DNA of 8,233 nt from Hydrogenothermaceae bacterium (GCA_026984355.1 JALSSG010000213.1:1-8233); one strand, 5' to 3'; counted from the first letter of the stretch, positions 1 to 7,330 are shown. Translations and numbers: made by a program. Notes: generated from the letters alone by a model not told the origin.

Positions 1-1572
1 TATTTTTTTAAAGAAATAATAGAACTAATTTTGAAAAAACATAAATCTGTTTTTCTTGTAGAAATATCTCAAAACGTAAGACAGAAAGCAGATATAGGTA
101 TATATTTAAAACATTATGGCGATATCACTGATGTTGTAGATGTTTTGCTTGTTTCTCTTTCAGATACCAAGCTTTATAAACATAATTTAAATGTAAAGGT
201 TTACAAGCAAAGAAAAAGCTTTTTCTTGAAGAATAGAAATATTCATTATTTGAATTTATCTATAAATCCTCCTTATTATGACAGAAATAGATTTTATCCT
301 TATATTTTTAGAAAATTTCACCATGGTTTTAGCGTAGCATTAAAAAAAGCTATTTATACTTATCTAAGAAAATATACAGCTTTAAAACCTATTCACTATT
401 TTTCTATAGGAAAAAAGATTTTTAACAAAAGAGTATGGAATATAGATAAAAAGCTCAGTCAAATAGCTGACAGTTTTGATTTTATACTATCTTTGACTCC
501 TGTAAATGTACAGCAAGCATGGGAACATTTTAAGAAGAATAAATTTTCTATCAAACCACAGTTTCTATATAGGCCTCTTAGTTTTGAGATTTCCCATTTA
601 AAAAGACAGTTATTTAATTTACCGATTGATGAAATAGAAGACCCTACTTTGTATGAAATTTTTTCTAGTAAAAGAGATGAGGTGGATTTACAACTTACGA
701 TTTTAGAAAGTAGGGATAAAGGTAGTGTTTTATGGGCTTCAGCTCATATGTATGGTACTCCTGATGATAATATCATAAATGTTGCAAAGAGAATATTAGA
801 TATTCAAGAAAATAAAGTAAATAATCACACTAAAATATCTGCTGACAGTTTGCTGAAAATGGCTCAAGAGGAAATAAACTTTTATAAAAAGTTATATCCC
901 GGTTTTAATCCTAAAGTGAAAATAAGGTCTGATATTGTATCAAAAGCTATAGTTTCAGATGGAAATTTGTATATATACAAGTATAGTTCTTTTACGCAGA
1001 AAGAAGCTATATCTCTTCTTAATCATGAAATAGGAACTCATATTCTTACATACATAAATGGAAAAACTCAAAAGCTATCTTTACTTCATGTTGGATTAAA
1101 TGGATACGAGGAAATGCAGGAAGGTCTTGCTATTATAGCAGAATATTTATCTGACAGTCTTTCTATAAATAGATTAAGAGTTTTATCTGCCAGAGTGATT
1201 GCTGTTGATAGTATTATTAAAGGAGCTGACTTTATAGAAGTTTTTAGATTATTAAGGAATTATGGTTTTGAGGAAAAAGATAGTTTTATGATTGCTACAA
1301 GGGTTTTTAGAGGTGGTGGTTTTGTAAAAGATGCTATATATTTGAGAGGATTTTTAAGACTTCTTGAAATTTTTAGAGATATTGATGATATTTATCTATT
1401 GTATACAGGAAAGTACTCTTTTGAACATATTCCTTTTATTAAGGAGCTTGTTTTAAGAGGAGTGGTTTATAAACCTGCTGTAATGCCAAAGTATATTATA
1501 AAAAATGATAAAAAATTACAGAGATTAAAAACTGGATTAAATATAGACACTATAATAAAGGACTTAAAATGA
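1..1572 (+). CDS. QEGLA-motif (DUF1704) protein, predicted MATCAP-like metallopeptidase; 5' end probably outside window
   Basis: The frame is open from base 1 (523 visible residues), so the true start is probably upstream. A TTG at 31 would give 513 residues but has no clear ribosome binding site. Numbered from that TTG, the family hallmarks are visible: SFDFILSLTPVN (148-159), a RPL segment (181-183), EDPTLYEIF (203-211), KRDEVDLQL (214-222), the putative metal site HEIGTH (HExxxH, 332-337) and MQEGLA (362-367). Bacterial members are usually annotated 'flavohemoglobin expression-modulating QEGLA motif protein', a name with little biochemical support. The same domain in eukaryotic MATCAP (KIAA0895L) is a zinc tyrosine carboxypeptidase acting on tubulin, so a peptidase role is inferred here. 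Residues 80-120 resemble the region found in longer QEGLA proteins that are associated with N-formylglutamate amidohydrolase-like sequence. Its stop overlaps the next start by ATGA, implying translational coupling. The family call is firm; the substrate is unknown. Confidence 0.9.
   Translation, partial: YFFKEIIELILKKHKSVFLVEISQNVRQKADIGIYLKHYGDITDVVDVLLVSLSDTKLYKHNLNVKVYKQRKSFFLKNRNIHYLNLSINPPYYDRNRFYPYIFRKFHHGFSVALKKAIYTYLRKYTALKPIHYFSIGKKIFNKRVWNIDKKLSQIADSFDFILSLTPVNVQQAWEHFKKNKFSIKPQFLYRPLSFEISHLKRQLFNLPIDEIEDPTLYEIFSSKRDEVDLQLTILESRDKGSVLWASAHMYGTPDDNIINVAKRILDIQENKVNNHTKISADSLLKMAQEEINFYKKLYPGFNPKVKIRSDIVSKAIVSDGNLYIYKYSSFTQKEAISLLNHEIGTHILTYINGKTQKLSLLHVGLNGYEEMQEGLAIIAEYLSDSLSINRLRVLSARVIAVDSIIKGADFIEVFRLLRNYGFEEKDSFMIATRVFRGGGFVKDAIYLRGFLRLLEIFRDIDDIYLLYTGKYSFEHIPFIKELVLRGVVYKPAVMPKYIIKNDKKLQRLKTGLNIDTIIKDLK
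1557..1562 (+). promoter_or_regulatory. Ribosome binding site for the ATP-grasp gene
   Basis: AAAGGA lies 6 nt upstream of the ATG at 1569, inside the last codons of the preceding gene. It supports this start and the 4-bp stop/start overlap. Confidence 0.6.
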
Positions 1573-2615
1573 AACTTGTTATATTAGTAAACGATATTCT
1601 TACAGAAAAAGACACAAATACAACCATTCATATCGCTATGTCTGCTACCAATATGGGACATGAAGTATGGTTTACATCAGTTGAAGGATTTATATATACT
1701 CCAACTGAAGAACTTTATATAAAGGCAAGAAAGGTTAAGAATATAAACTACATGTCTACAAAAAAATACTTAAAAGACCTTCAGCATACAAACTACGAAG
1801 AAAAAGAAATACATATAAAAGATGTAGACGTTCTTTTTCTTAGAAATGACCCAGCAGAAGATGAGAAGACAAGACCATGGGCACAGTACATAGGTATTGT
1901 TTATGGAAGGTTGGCTGTAAAATATGGAGCTATAGTTTTAAACGACCCTGATGGACTTTCTAAAGCTATAAACAAACTTTATTTTCAAACATTTCCAGAA
2001 AATATAAGACCTAAAACACTAATAACAAGAGATAAAGAGAAAATAAAAAAATTTTATGAAGAAAATAATAGGATAATGATTTTAAAACCTGCTGTAGGTT
2101 CTCAAGGAAGAAATATATTTCTTGTAACTCCAGAAGATATAGCTAATCTGGAACAGATGATAGATACTATTCTTGAACATGGATATGTTATTGCTCAAGA
2201 GTATTTACCACAGGTTAAGGAAGGAGATATAAGGATATTTATGTTAAATGGGGAAATCTTAAAGTATGAGGGAATATATGCGGCATTTAAAAGAGTTCCT
2301 AAAGAAGAATCTATAAAAACGAACATTCATGCAGGGGGAATTTTTGAAAAGGCTAAAATTACAAAAGAGATTGTAGATATAGCTAACACAGTTTCTCCAA
2401 AGCTAAAACAGGATGGAATATTTTTTGCAGGGCTTGATATTTTGGGAAATAAGCTGTTGGAAGTTAATGTATTTAGTCCCGGTGGAATAGATAAAGTAGC
2501 AATTTTAGAGGGTTTTGATTTTTCTCCAATAATTATAAAATCCATTGAAAAAAAGGTTTATTATAAAAGACTATATCACGATAACTTTACTAATATAGAA
2601 CTAAATACAATATAG
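1569..2615 (+). CDS. Glutathione synthetase-like ATP-grasp ligase
   Basis: This 348-residue protein aligns along its whole length with GshB (E. coli 316 residues), the ATP-grasp enzyme joining glycine to gamma-glutamylcysteine in the cytosol. Visible features are an N-terminal pre-ATP-grasp domain (about 1-125, with VDVLFLRNDP at 86-95), ILKPAVGSQGRNIF (171-184) for ATP binding, QEYLPQVKEGDIRIF (210-224), NIHAGG (252-257), FAGLDILGN (286-294) and the metal-binding LLEVNVFSPGG (296-306). Several positions differ from canonical GshB. The glycine loop reads VGSQG rather than DGMGG, and the residues after the metal-binding Asn read FSPGG instead of the TSPTCIRE found in E. coli. This SPGG form is what I associate with the paralogue paired with QEGLA genes. 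The ligase chemistry is well supported, but glutathione as product is not; another dipeptide-like product is possible. The gene is translationally coupled to the QEGLA gene and followed by a small membrane protein gene. Confidence 0.85.
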   Translation: MKLVILVNDILTEKDTNTTIHIAMSATNMGHEVWFTSVEGFIYTPTEELYIKARKVKNINYMSTKKYLKDLQHTNYEEKEIHIKDVDVLFLRNDPAEDEKTRPWAQYIGIVYGRLAVKYGAIVLNDPDGLSKAINKLYFQTFPENIRPKTLITRDKEKIKKFYEENNRIMILKPAVGSQGRNIFLVTPEDIANLEQMIDTILEHGYVIAQEYLPQVKEGDIRIFMLNGEILKYEGIYAAFKRVPKEESIKTNIHAGGIFEKAKITKEIVDIANTVSPKLKQDGIFFAGLDILGNKLLEVNVFSPGGIDKVAILEGFDFSPIIIKSIEKKVYYKRLYHDNFTNIELNTI

Positions 2616-2618
2616 AGG
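2614..2618 (+). promoter_or_regulatory. Ribosome binding site for the 39-residue protein
   Basis: AGAGG overlaps the TAG stop of the ATP-grasp gene and lies 6 nt before the ATG at 2625. This good match is a main reason for accepting the short reading frame. Confidence 0.5.
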
Positions 2619-2624
2619 CGTTAA

Positions 2625-2744
2625 ATGATAAAATTTGTGTTGTATATCATAACTTTATTTGTTTTTTTAATTTCTGTAATTTTTCTTCCTTCCAAAAGAA
2701 GAAAAAAGAAAAAAAGTAGATTTTTTAAATTGAAAAAAAGTTAA
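2625..2744 (+). CDS. Small single-span membrane protein, 39 residues, unrecognised
   Basis: A 40-codon frame begins 9 bp after the ATP-grasp stop with a well-spaced AGAGG. The product starts MIKFVLYIITLFVF, continues hydrophobic through LISVIFLP (about residues 4-22), then turns strongly basic (SKRRKKKKSR at 23-32, ending FFKLKKS). This is a typical transmembrane helix with a cytoplasmic positively charged tail, which predicts N-out/C-in topology. No family is recognised. Its position suggests it is the third gene of the QEGLA/ATP-grasp operon, possibly anchoring or assisting those enzymes, but that is inference. The AT-rich composition makes Phe/Ile/Lys-rich frames arise by chance, so the ribosome binding site and placement carry most of the weight. 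Confidence 0.5.
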   Translation: MIKFVLYIITLFVFLISVIFLPSKRRKKKKSRFFKLKKS

Positions 2745-2757
2745 AATTTTATATCTT
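2730..2757 (+). promoter_or_regulatory. Possible radA promoter
   Basis: TTGAAA (2730-2735) and TATCTT (2752-2757) are separated by 16 bp. Transcription would start near 2764, giving a leader of only about 9 nt, which fits the lack of a Shine-Dalgarno sequence before the radA ATG. Such matches are common in AT-rich DNA, so this is weak. Confidence 0.2.
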
Positions 2758-2772
2758 TCTTAATCATAGATT

Positions 2773-4128
2773 ATGAAACAAAAAAATAAAAAAGCTAAAA
2801 AATTATATATATGTTCAGAATGTGGAGCTACCTATCCGTCGTGGACAGGTAAGTGTATTTCTTGTGGTCAGTGGAATACCATAGTAGAAGAAATAGTTTC
2901 TAGAAAACCAAAGAAAACTATAGAAACTAATTCAATTCAAAAACCAAAGCCAATAACACAGGCAAAGGAACAAAAACACCATATAAGAATAACTACACAA
3001 ATACCATCTTTAGATGAGGCTTTAGGTGGTGGCATAGTTTTAGGTCAGGTTATACTTTTGTCTGGAGAACCGGGTATAGGTAAATCTACACTTTTACTTC
3101 AAGTAGCTTCAAACATATCTAAGGAAAGGAAAGTACTGTATATAACAGGAGAAGAATCTACTCATCAGGTTTTTATAAGAGGAGAAAGAATAGGGGCATT
3201 AAGTGATAACCTTTATATTATGTCAGAAACAAATTTAGAAGTGATTATTGATACTATAGAACATGAAAATCCAGAGTTTTTAATAATAGATTCTGTTCAA
3301 ACTATATATTCTTCAGAGCTGGAATCTGCAGCAGGTTCAGTATCGCAAGTTAGAGAGGTAAGTGCAAAAATAACTGAGATAGCAAAAACAAAAAATATTC
3401 CAGTTATTATAATAGGTCAGGTAACAAAAGAAGGAAACATAGCAGGTCCTAAAGTTCTTGAACATATAGTAGATACTGTAGCTCATTTTGAAGGAGAAAG
3501 AGGGCACTCTTATAGAGTCTTAAAAGTTATAAAAAACAGGTTTGGTTCTTCAGGAGAAATCGCAGTTTTTAATATGAAGGATACAGGTCTTGAGGAGGTT
3601 AAAAATCCTTCTTCGTTTTTTATATCAGAAAGACCAGAAGGAAAATCAGGAAGTATAATTTTTCCATTTACAGAAGGTTCTAAACCGGTGCTTGTTGAGG
3701 TTCAAGCTCTGGTCTCAAAAACTGTTTATGCAGTTCCTCAAAGAAAAACACAGGGAATAGATATTAATAGACTATCCATAATTCTCGCAATTTTAGAAAA
3801 GGAAGGAAATATTTTTTTAAAAGATAGAGATGTATTTGTAAATGTTGTTGGAGGAATGTTTATCAAAGAACCTGCTGTAGACCTTGCTGTTGCTATTGCT
3901 ATAATTTCTTCTTTTTTTAATATTCCTGTTGATAGAAGATTAATTGCATTTGGAGAATTAGGTTTAGCTGGTGAGATACGGTCAGTGCATTATACAGAGC
4001 AAAGGATTAAAGAAGCTAAGAAATTTGGATTTAATAAGATTGTTATACCATATAACTCTAAAATAGATGACCCAGATATAATACCTGTAAAGTATATAAA
4101 GGAAGTTATAGAGCTTTTAAAGCCCTGA
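2773..4128 (+). CDS. radA: DNA repair protein RadA (Sms), RecA-like ATPase/helicase
   Basis: RadA processes recombination intermediates with RecA by driving branch migration as a hexameric ATPase. All of its modules are visible in 451 residues (E. coli RadA is 460). There is a C4 zinc finger with Cys 14, 17, 28 and 31 (CSECG...CISCG), a basic linker, Walker A GEPGIGKST (98-106), Walker B FLIIDSVQTI (169-178), the diagnostic KNRFG motif (254-258), and a C-terminal Lon-protease-like domain (about 285-451) that lacks a protease function in this family. The ATG at 2773 is the only sensible start: it leads directly into the lysine-rich segment before the zinc finger. No ribosome binding site is evident. 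The gene is 28 bp downstream of the small membrane protein gene, so it may be read through from that operon or have its own promoter. Its 3' end overlaps the convergent dedA gene by 12 bp. Confidence 0.98.
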   Translation: MKQKNKKAKKLYICSECGATYPSWTGKCISCGQWNTIVEEIVSRKPKKTIETNSIQKPKPITQAKEQKHHIRITTQIPSLDEALGGGIVLGQVILLSGEPGIGKSTLLLQVASNISKERKVLYITGEESTHQVFIRGERIGALSDNLYIMSETNLEVIIDTIEHENPEFLIIDSVQTIYSSELESAAGSVSQVREVSAKITEIAKTKNIPVIIIGQVTKEGNIAGPKVLEHIVDTVAHFEGERGHSYRVLKVIKNRFGSSGEIAVFNMKDTGLEEVKNPSSFFISERPEGKSGSIIFPFTEGSKPVLVEVQALVSKTVYAVPQRKTQGIDINRLSIILAILEKEGNIFLKDRDVFVNVVGGMFIKEPAVDLAVAIAIISSFFNIPVDRRLIAFGELGLAGEIRSVHYTEQRIKEAKKFGFNKIVIPYNSKIDDPDIIPVKYIKEVIELLKP

Positions 4129-4587
4129 TAAAAACTTGCCAAAGTATGCCATTATCAAGAAGCGGGGAAGTCTTCCTAAAATTGCTCCTAAAATAAAACC
4201 AAGAATTGGCATTTCAAAAATTCCAGCAAGCCAGCATATAGCTTTGAACGGAATAGGAGTAATTCCTGCAATAATTACAGCCCATATTCCATATTTTCTA
4301 AATAGAATTTCGCCTTTTTCATACCATTTTTTCTTAAAAAGCTTAAGAAATATAGGTTCTCCTAAAAATTTTCCTAGTATATACGCTACTACTCCACCAG
4401 ATACACTACCTGCTGTTGCTACAAGTGCTGATTTTACAGGAACAAGTCCAAAAGCGGTTCCGCCAGTAATAAATGGGTCTGGAGGAACTGGTTGTATAAT
4501 AGCCTCTGTAAATGACACTATGAATATTCCTATATAGCCGTAATCTGCTACTATTTCTTCAGCCCATTGCTTTAAACCTTCAAACAT
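4117..4587 (-). CDS. DedA/YqaA-family inner-membrane protein
   Basis: This 156-residue membrane protein belongs to the DedA (SNARE-associated/VTT) superfamily, whose characterised members act in lipid flipping (undecaprenyl phosphate, phosphatidylethanolamine) and membrane homeostasis. Visible features are a first hydrophobic segment (about 17-33) with Glu 28, the proline-rich re-entrant loop PVPPDPF (33-39), a glycine-rich helix AGSVSGGVVAYILGKFLG (59-76), a second re-entrant motif TPIPFK (110-115), and GRLPRF (138-143) near the last helix. It is shorter than typical DedA (about 200 residues) and closer to the YqaA subgroup. The ATG at 4587 has AAGGA 8 nt upstream. It lies 11 bp after tyrS on the same strand, so the two are probably co-transcribed without any obvious functional link. 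The transported lipid cannot be deduced. Confidence 0.87.
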   Translation of the reverse strand: MFEGLKQWAEEIVADYGYIGIFIVSFTEAIIQPVPPDPFITGGTAFGLVPVKSALVATAGSVSGGVVAYILGKFLGEPIFLKLFKKKWYEKGEILFRKYGIWAVIIAGITPIPFKAICWLAGIFEMPILGFILGAILGRLPRFLIMAYFGKFLSGL

Positions 4588-4595
4588 AAATAAAA

Positions 4596-4600
4596 TCCTT
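4596..4600 (-). promoter_or_regulatory. Ribosome binding site for dedA
   Basis: On the minus strand AAGGA lies 8 nt before the ATG at 4587 and overlaps the tyrS stop codon, so tyrS termination and dedA initiation may be coupled. Confidence 0.5.
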
Positions 4601-5831
4601 AAGTAGTTTTTATATTTTCTGGTTTAATTTTTGCAAATTTTCTTTTTCCTACCTGTATTACAAATTCTTCAGATAAATCTATCTCAAAAAATGGGTCTGT
4701 AAATTTATTTCCATCTATTTTTACAGCTCCACCTTTTATAAGTCTTCTTGCTTCCGATTTTGACGGAGCAAAACCAAGTTTATATACAAGTTCATATAAA
4801 GGTATTTTTTTCTCCTGTGATGATAATATTATTTCAGGCTCTGGAATATCTTCTGGAAGCTCTCTTTTAGAGAATACTTTTTCAAAATGCTCTTTTGCTT
4901 TTATAGCTTCTTCTTCTCCATGAAATCTTGTAACAATATACATAGCAAGTTCTTTCTTTACTTCCATTGGGTGTAGTATTCCATTTTCTACATCTTTTTT
5001 CATCTTTTGTATTTCTTCTTCTGTTAAATCTGTAAGTAAAGTCCAGTAATCCCACATTATTTCGTCAGGAATAGACATTATTTTTCCAAACATCTCTTCT
5101 GGTGGTTCTGTTATTCCTATATAATTTCCATAAGACTTACTCATTTTCCTTACACCATCTGTTCCAACAAGAAGAGGAAGTAAAATAGCCACTTGAGGTT
5201 TTTCAATTCCATACTCTTTTTGAATATCTCTTCCAATTAATAGATTGAATCTCTGGTCAGAGCCGCCAAGTTCTACATCTGCTTTTATAGCTACAGAGTC
5301 ATAAGCCTGTAATAAAGGATATATAAACTCATGTATATATATAGGTACATTCTCTTTAAATCTTTTTTTAAAGTCATCTCTTTCAAGCATTCGTGCCACT
5401 GTGTATTTTGCAGTAAGTTTTATTAAATCTTCTGGTGATAAATCTCCAAGCCATTCGCTGTTAAACACTACTATGGTTTTATTTGGGTCAAGGATTTTAA
5501 AAACCTGTTGTTTATATGTTTCTGCATTTTTTAATACTTCTTCTTTAGTTAGGGGAGGTCTTGTTTTATCCCTTCCTGAAGGGTCTCCAATCATTGCTGT
5601 AAAATCACCGATTATAAAATAAATTGTATGACCAAGCTGTTGAAAAGTTCTTAGTTTTTGAAGCAAAACGGTGTGTCCTAGGTGAAGGTCTGGAGCTGTT
5701 GGGTCAAAACCTGCCTTTACGATTAAAGGTCTATCTTCTTTTAGTTTATCTAATAATTCTTGTTCAGAAATTATTTCAAGGACACCTTTTTTTATAATCT
5801 TTAATTGCTCTTCTGGAGAAAATTTACTCAT
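4599..5831 (-). CDS. tyrS: Tyrosyl-tRNA synthetase (TyrZ-type)
   Basis: TyrS is a cytosolic class I aminoacyl-tRNA synthetase that charges tRNA-Tyr. The 410 residues show KAGFDPTAPDLHLGH (39-53) with the HIGH-like HLGH (50-53), IGDFTAMIGDPSGR (74-87), the tyrosine-binding YPLLQAYD (171-178), GGSDQ (189-193), and KMSKS (229-233). A C-terminal S4 RNA-binding domain (about 345-405, including APSKSEARRLIKGGAV) follows. The KMSKS spelling and the roughly 410-residue length match the TyrZ-like clade (B. subtilis TyrZ, Aquificota TyrRS) rather than the KFGKS form. The ATG at 5831 is the first start available; a perfect AGGAGG lies unusually far upstream (13 nt). The gene follows dnaA by 89 bp and precedes dedA by 11 bp. 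No T-box leader is visible in the short upstream gap. Confidence 0.98.
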   Translation of the reverse strand: MSKFSPEEQLKIIKKGVLEIISEQELLDKLKEDRPLIVKAGFDPTAPDLHLGHTVLLQKLRTFQQLGHTIYFIIGDFTAMIGDPSGRDKTRPPLTKEEVLKNAETYKQQVFKILDPNKTIVVFNSEWLGDLSPEDLIKLTAKYTVARMLERDDFKKRFKENVPIYIHEFIYPLLQAYDSVAIKADVELGGSDQRFNLLIGRDIQKEYGIEKPQVAILLPLLVGTDGVRKMSKSYGNYIGITEPPEEMFGKIMSIPDEIMWDYWTLLTDLTEEEIQKMKKDVENGILHPMEVKKELAMYIVTRFHGEEEAIKAKEHFEKVFSKRELPEDIPEPEIILSSQEKKIPLYELVYKLGFAPSKSEARRLIKGGAVKIDGNKFTDPFFEIDLSEEFVIQVGKRKFAKIKPENIKTT

Positions 5832-5844
5832 TTTTTCTTTTATT

Positions 5845-5850
5845 CCTCCT
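5845..5850 (-). promoter_or_regulatory. Ribosome binding site for tyrS, long spacing
   Basis: A full AGGAGG on the minus strand is separated by 13 nt (5832-5844) from the tyrS ATG. No ATG, GTG or TTG lies in frame between them, so the start is unchanged, but the spacing is longer than the usual 5-9 nt. Confidence 0.55.
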
Positions 5851-5884
5851 AATACAAAAAAATTTTGTTAGATTTTCCTAATCC

Positions 5885-5913
5885 ATAATAAATTATTAAT
5901 AATTGGAATACAA
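5885..5913 (-). promoter_or_regulatory. Possible tyrS promoter with palindromic spacer
   Basis: On the minus strand TTGTAT (5913-5908) and TATTAT (5890-5885, 5 of 6 to the -10 consensus) are 17 bp apart. The spacer contains the perfect 14-bp palindrome AATTATTAATAATT (5891-5904). The AT-rich background makes both matches cheap. Confidence 0.3.
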
Positions 5914-5920
5914 GAAACTT

Positions 5921-7243
5921 TTAAAGAGTTAGTATCTTATCTCGTAGGAATTCTACTGTAAGTTTTAGTTTTCTATCTTTTTCCATTCCTTTTTCTATTT
6001 TTTCTATAGCATTTATTATTGTTGTGTGGTCTTTCTTTTTAAAAGCTTTAGATATTTCTGTTAGTGATTTGTCAGTTAAATATCTTGATAGATACATTGC
6101 TATTTGGCGGGCAAGAGCTACTTTTTTTCTTCTTGAGTTGCCAAGCATATCATTTAGATTAACAGCAAAATAATTTGCCACTTCTTTCTGTATTTTTTGA
6201 ATTGTTAGTTCTTCTACATTTTTTACTTTTAGGATATCTTTTAAAATATCTCGTGCTAATTCTAAGGTTATAGGTCTTTCCATTATCTGGCTATAGGCTT
6301 TTAACTTTTGTAAAGAACCTTCAAGTTCTCTTACATTTGTATTGACAGTTTTTGATATAAACAGTATCACATCATGAGGCAAATCTAAATCTATTTCTTT
6401 TGCTTTTTTTCTGATTATTGAAAGCTTAGTTTCAAGGTCTGGTGGCTTAATTTCTACAACAAGACCACTTACAAAGCGAGATTTTAATCTTTCTTGAATA
6501 CCTGTTAACATAGAAGGTGGTGTATCAGAAGATAAAATTATCTGTTTTCCTATTAAGTGAAGAGCGTTAAATATATGATAAAATTCTACCTGTGTTCTTT
6601 CTTTTCCTTCTAAAAACTGAACATCATCTATAAGGAGTAGGTCTACATCTCTGTATCTTTGTCTAAATTCAAGAATAGAACCTTGTTGCATACATGATAT
6701 TAGTTCAGACATAAATGTATCTGCTGTTGTATATATCACATTAGCATCTGGGTTTTTACTTAGAACATAATGAGCTGTTGCATGTAATAAGTGAGTTTTT
6801 CCAAGTCCAACATCTCCATATATAAAAAGAGGATTGTAAATTTTTCCTAAATTATCAGCTACAGACATACAGGCTGAGTATGCAATTTTATTACTGCTTC
6901 CTACTATAAAGTTTGAGAAAACAAACTTAGGATTTAATCTGTAAAATCTATATGGTTTTTCTTCTCTTATTTGTTTTTTCTTTCTTTCTTTTTTATGTTC
7001 TCTTTCTTTTTCTTCTTCAGATATAACACATACAGTTAGTTTTTGACCTATTAGTTTTGATGCACATGTTTTTATATCATCTATAAAGTTTGATAGTATC
7101 CATTCTTTAAATACATCGTCAGGAGCTGATATAAGCAGGGTATTTTCTTTTAGTTCTACCTTTTTTATCTCTTTTAAAAGAGATAAAGTTGTCTTATCTT
7201 TTTTCTCTCCAATTATTGTTATTATATCTTCCCAGAGACTCAA
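5921..7243 (-). CDS. dnaA: Chromosomal replication initiator DnaA
   Basis: DnaA is the AAA+ ATPase that binds oriC and melts it to start replication. The 440 residues contain domain I (about 1-75), a very short, highly charged linker (about 76-96, mostly Glu, Lys and Arg), and the AAA+ domain. Motifs there are Walker A GDVGLGKT (143-150), Walker B LLLIDDVQF (202-210), sensor I ILSSDTPP (236-243), the arginine-finger region ERLKSRF (251-257) and sensor II NVRELEG (303-309). Domain IV carries the DnaA signature around ARQIAMYLSRYLT (378-390) and KKKDHTTIINAI (402-413). The start is a TTG: AGGGG is 7 nt upstream and the product begins MSLWEDIITII as expected for domain I. An ATG 7 nt upstream is out of frame. 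The gene diverges from lipB and is followed by tyrS; dnaN is not adjacent downstream. Confidence 0.98.
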   Translation of the reverse strand: MSLWEDIITIIGEKKDKTTLSLLKEIKKVELKENTLLISAPDDVFKEWILSNFIDDIKTCASKLIGQKLTVCVISEEEKEREHKKERKKKQIREEKPYRFYRLNPKFVFSNFIVGSSNKIAYSACMSVADNLGKIYNPLFIYGDVGLGKTHLLHATAHYVLSKNPDANVIYTTADTFMSELISCMQQGSILEFRQRYRDVDLLLIDDVQFLEGKERTQVEFYHIFNALHLIGKQIILSSDTPPSMLTGIQERLKSRFVSGLVVEIKPPDLETKLSIIRKKAKEIDLDLPHDVILFISKTVNTNVRELEGSLQKLKAYSQIMERPITLELARDILKDILKVKNVEELTIQKIQKEVANYFAVNLNDMLGNSRRKKVALARQIAMYLSRYLTDKSLTEISKAFKKKDHTTIINAIEKIEKGMEKDRKLKLTVEFLRDKILTL

Positions 7244-7250
7244 AAGGCAT

Positions 7251-7255
7251 CCCCT
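7251..7255 (-). promoter_or_regulatory. Ribosome binding site fixing the TTG start of dnaA
   Basis: AGGGG on the minus strand ends 7 nt before the TTG at 7243-7241. The nearby ATG (7250-7248) is directly against it and out of frame, so this site decides for TTG. Confidence 0.65.
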
Positions 7256-7277
7256 GTTTTTTGTTAAGGGAAAAATT

Positions 7278-7283
7278 ATTATA
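7278..7283 (-). promoter_or_regulatory. Putative -10 box of the dnaA promoter
   Basis: A perfect TATAAT on the minus strand lies 35 bp before the dnaA start. No good -35 is seen at 16-18 bp; that position falls in a T-rich tract. Transcription would begin near 7271. Confidence 0.4.
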
Positions 7284-7299
7284 TCCTTTGTAAAGGATA
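7282..7299. repeat. 18-bp inverted repeat overlapping the dnaA -10 box
   Basis: TATCCTTTGTAAAGGATA has two perfect 8-bp arms around a 2-bp centre. It touches the dnaA -10 hexamer and occupies the core-promoter spacer, a position typical of a repressor operator. The TTATCC portion faintly resembles the start of a DnaA box, but the CACA end is missing. Confidence 0.55.
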
Positions 7300-7330
7300 A
7301 AAAAAGAAAAAAATTTTTTTTGTTTTTTTC
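7299..7330. promoter_or_regulatory. 32-bp A-tract/T-tract between the divergent dnaA and lipB promoters
   Basis: The run reads A7-G-A7-T8-G-T7-C, with only two G and one C in 32 bp. It sits upstream of both inferred -10 boxes, where it could act as a shared UP element or bent DNA. That role is inferred; the composition is seen. Confidence 0.4.

Noticed and set aside
2327..2545. 72-codon open frame on the - strand
   Set aside because: Antisense to the conserved C-terminal part of the ATP-grasp gene, with no recognisable domain.
4136..4537. 133-codon open frame on the + strand
   Set aside because: It lies wholly antisense to dedA; its Ile/Pro-rich product mirrors the membrane-helix codons, and the minus-strand frame has clear DedA motifs.
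5401..5622. 73-codon open frame on the + strand
   Set aside because: Antisense to the catalytic domain of tyrS; no family features.
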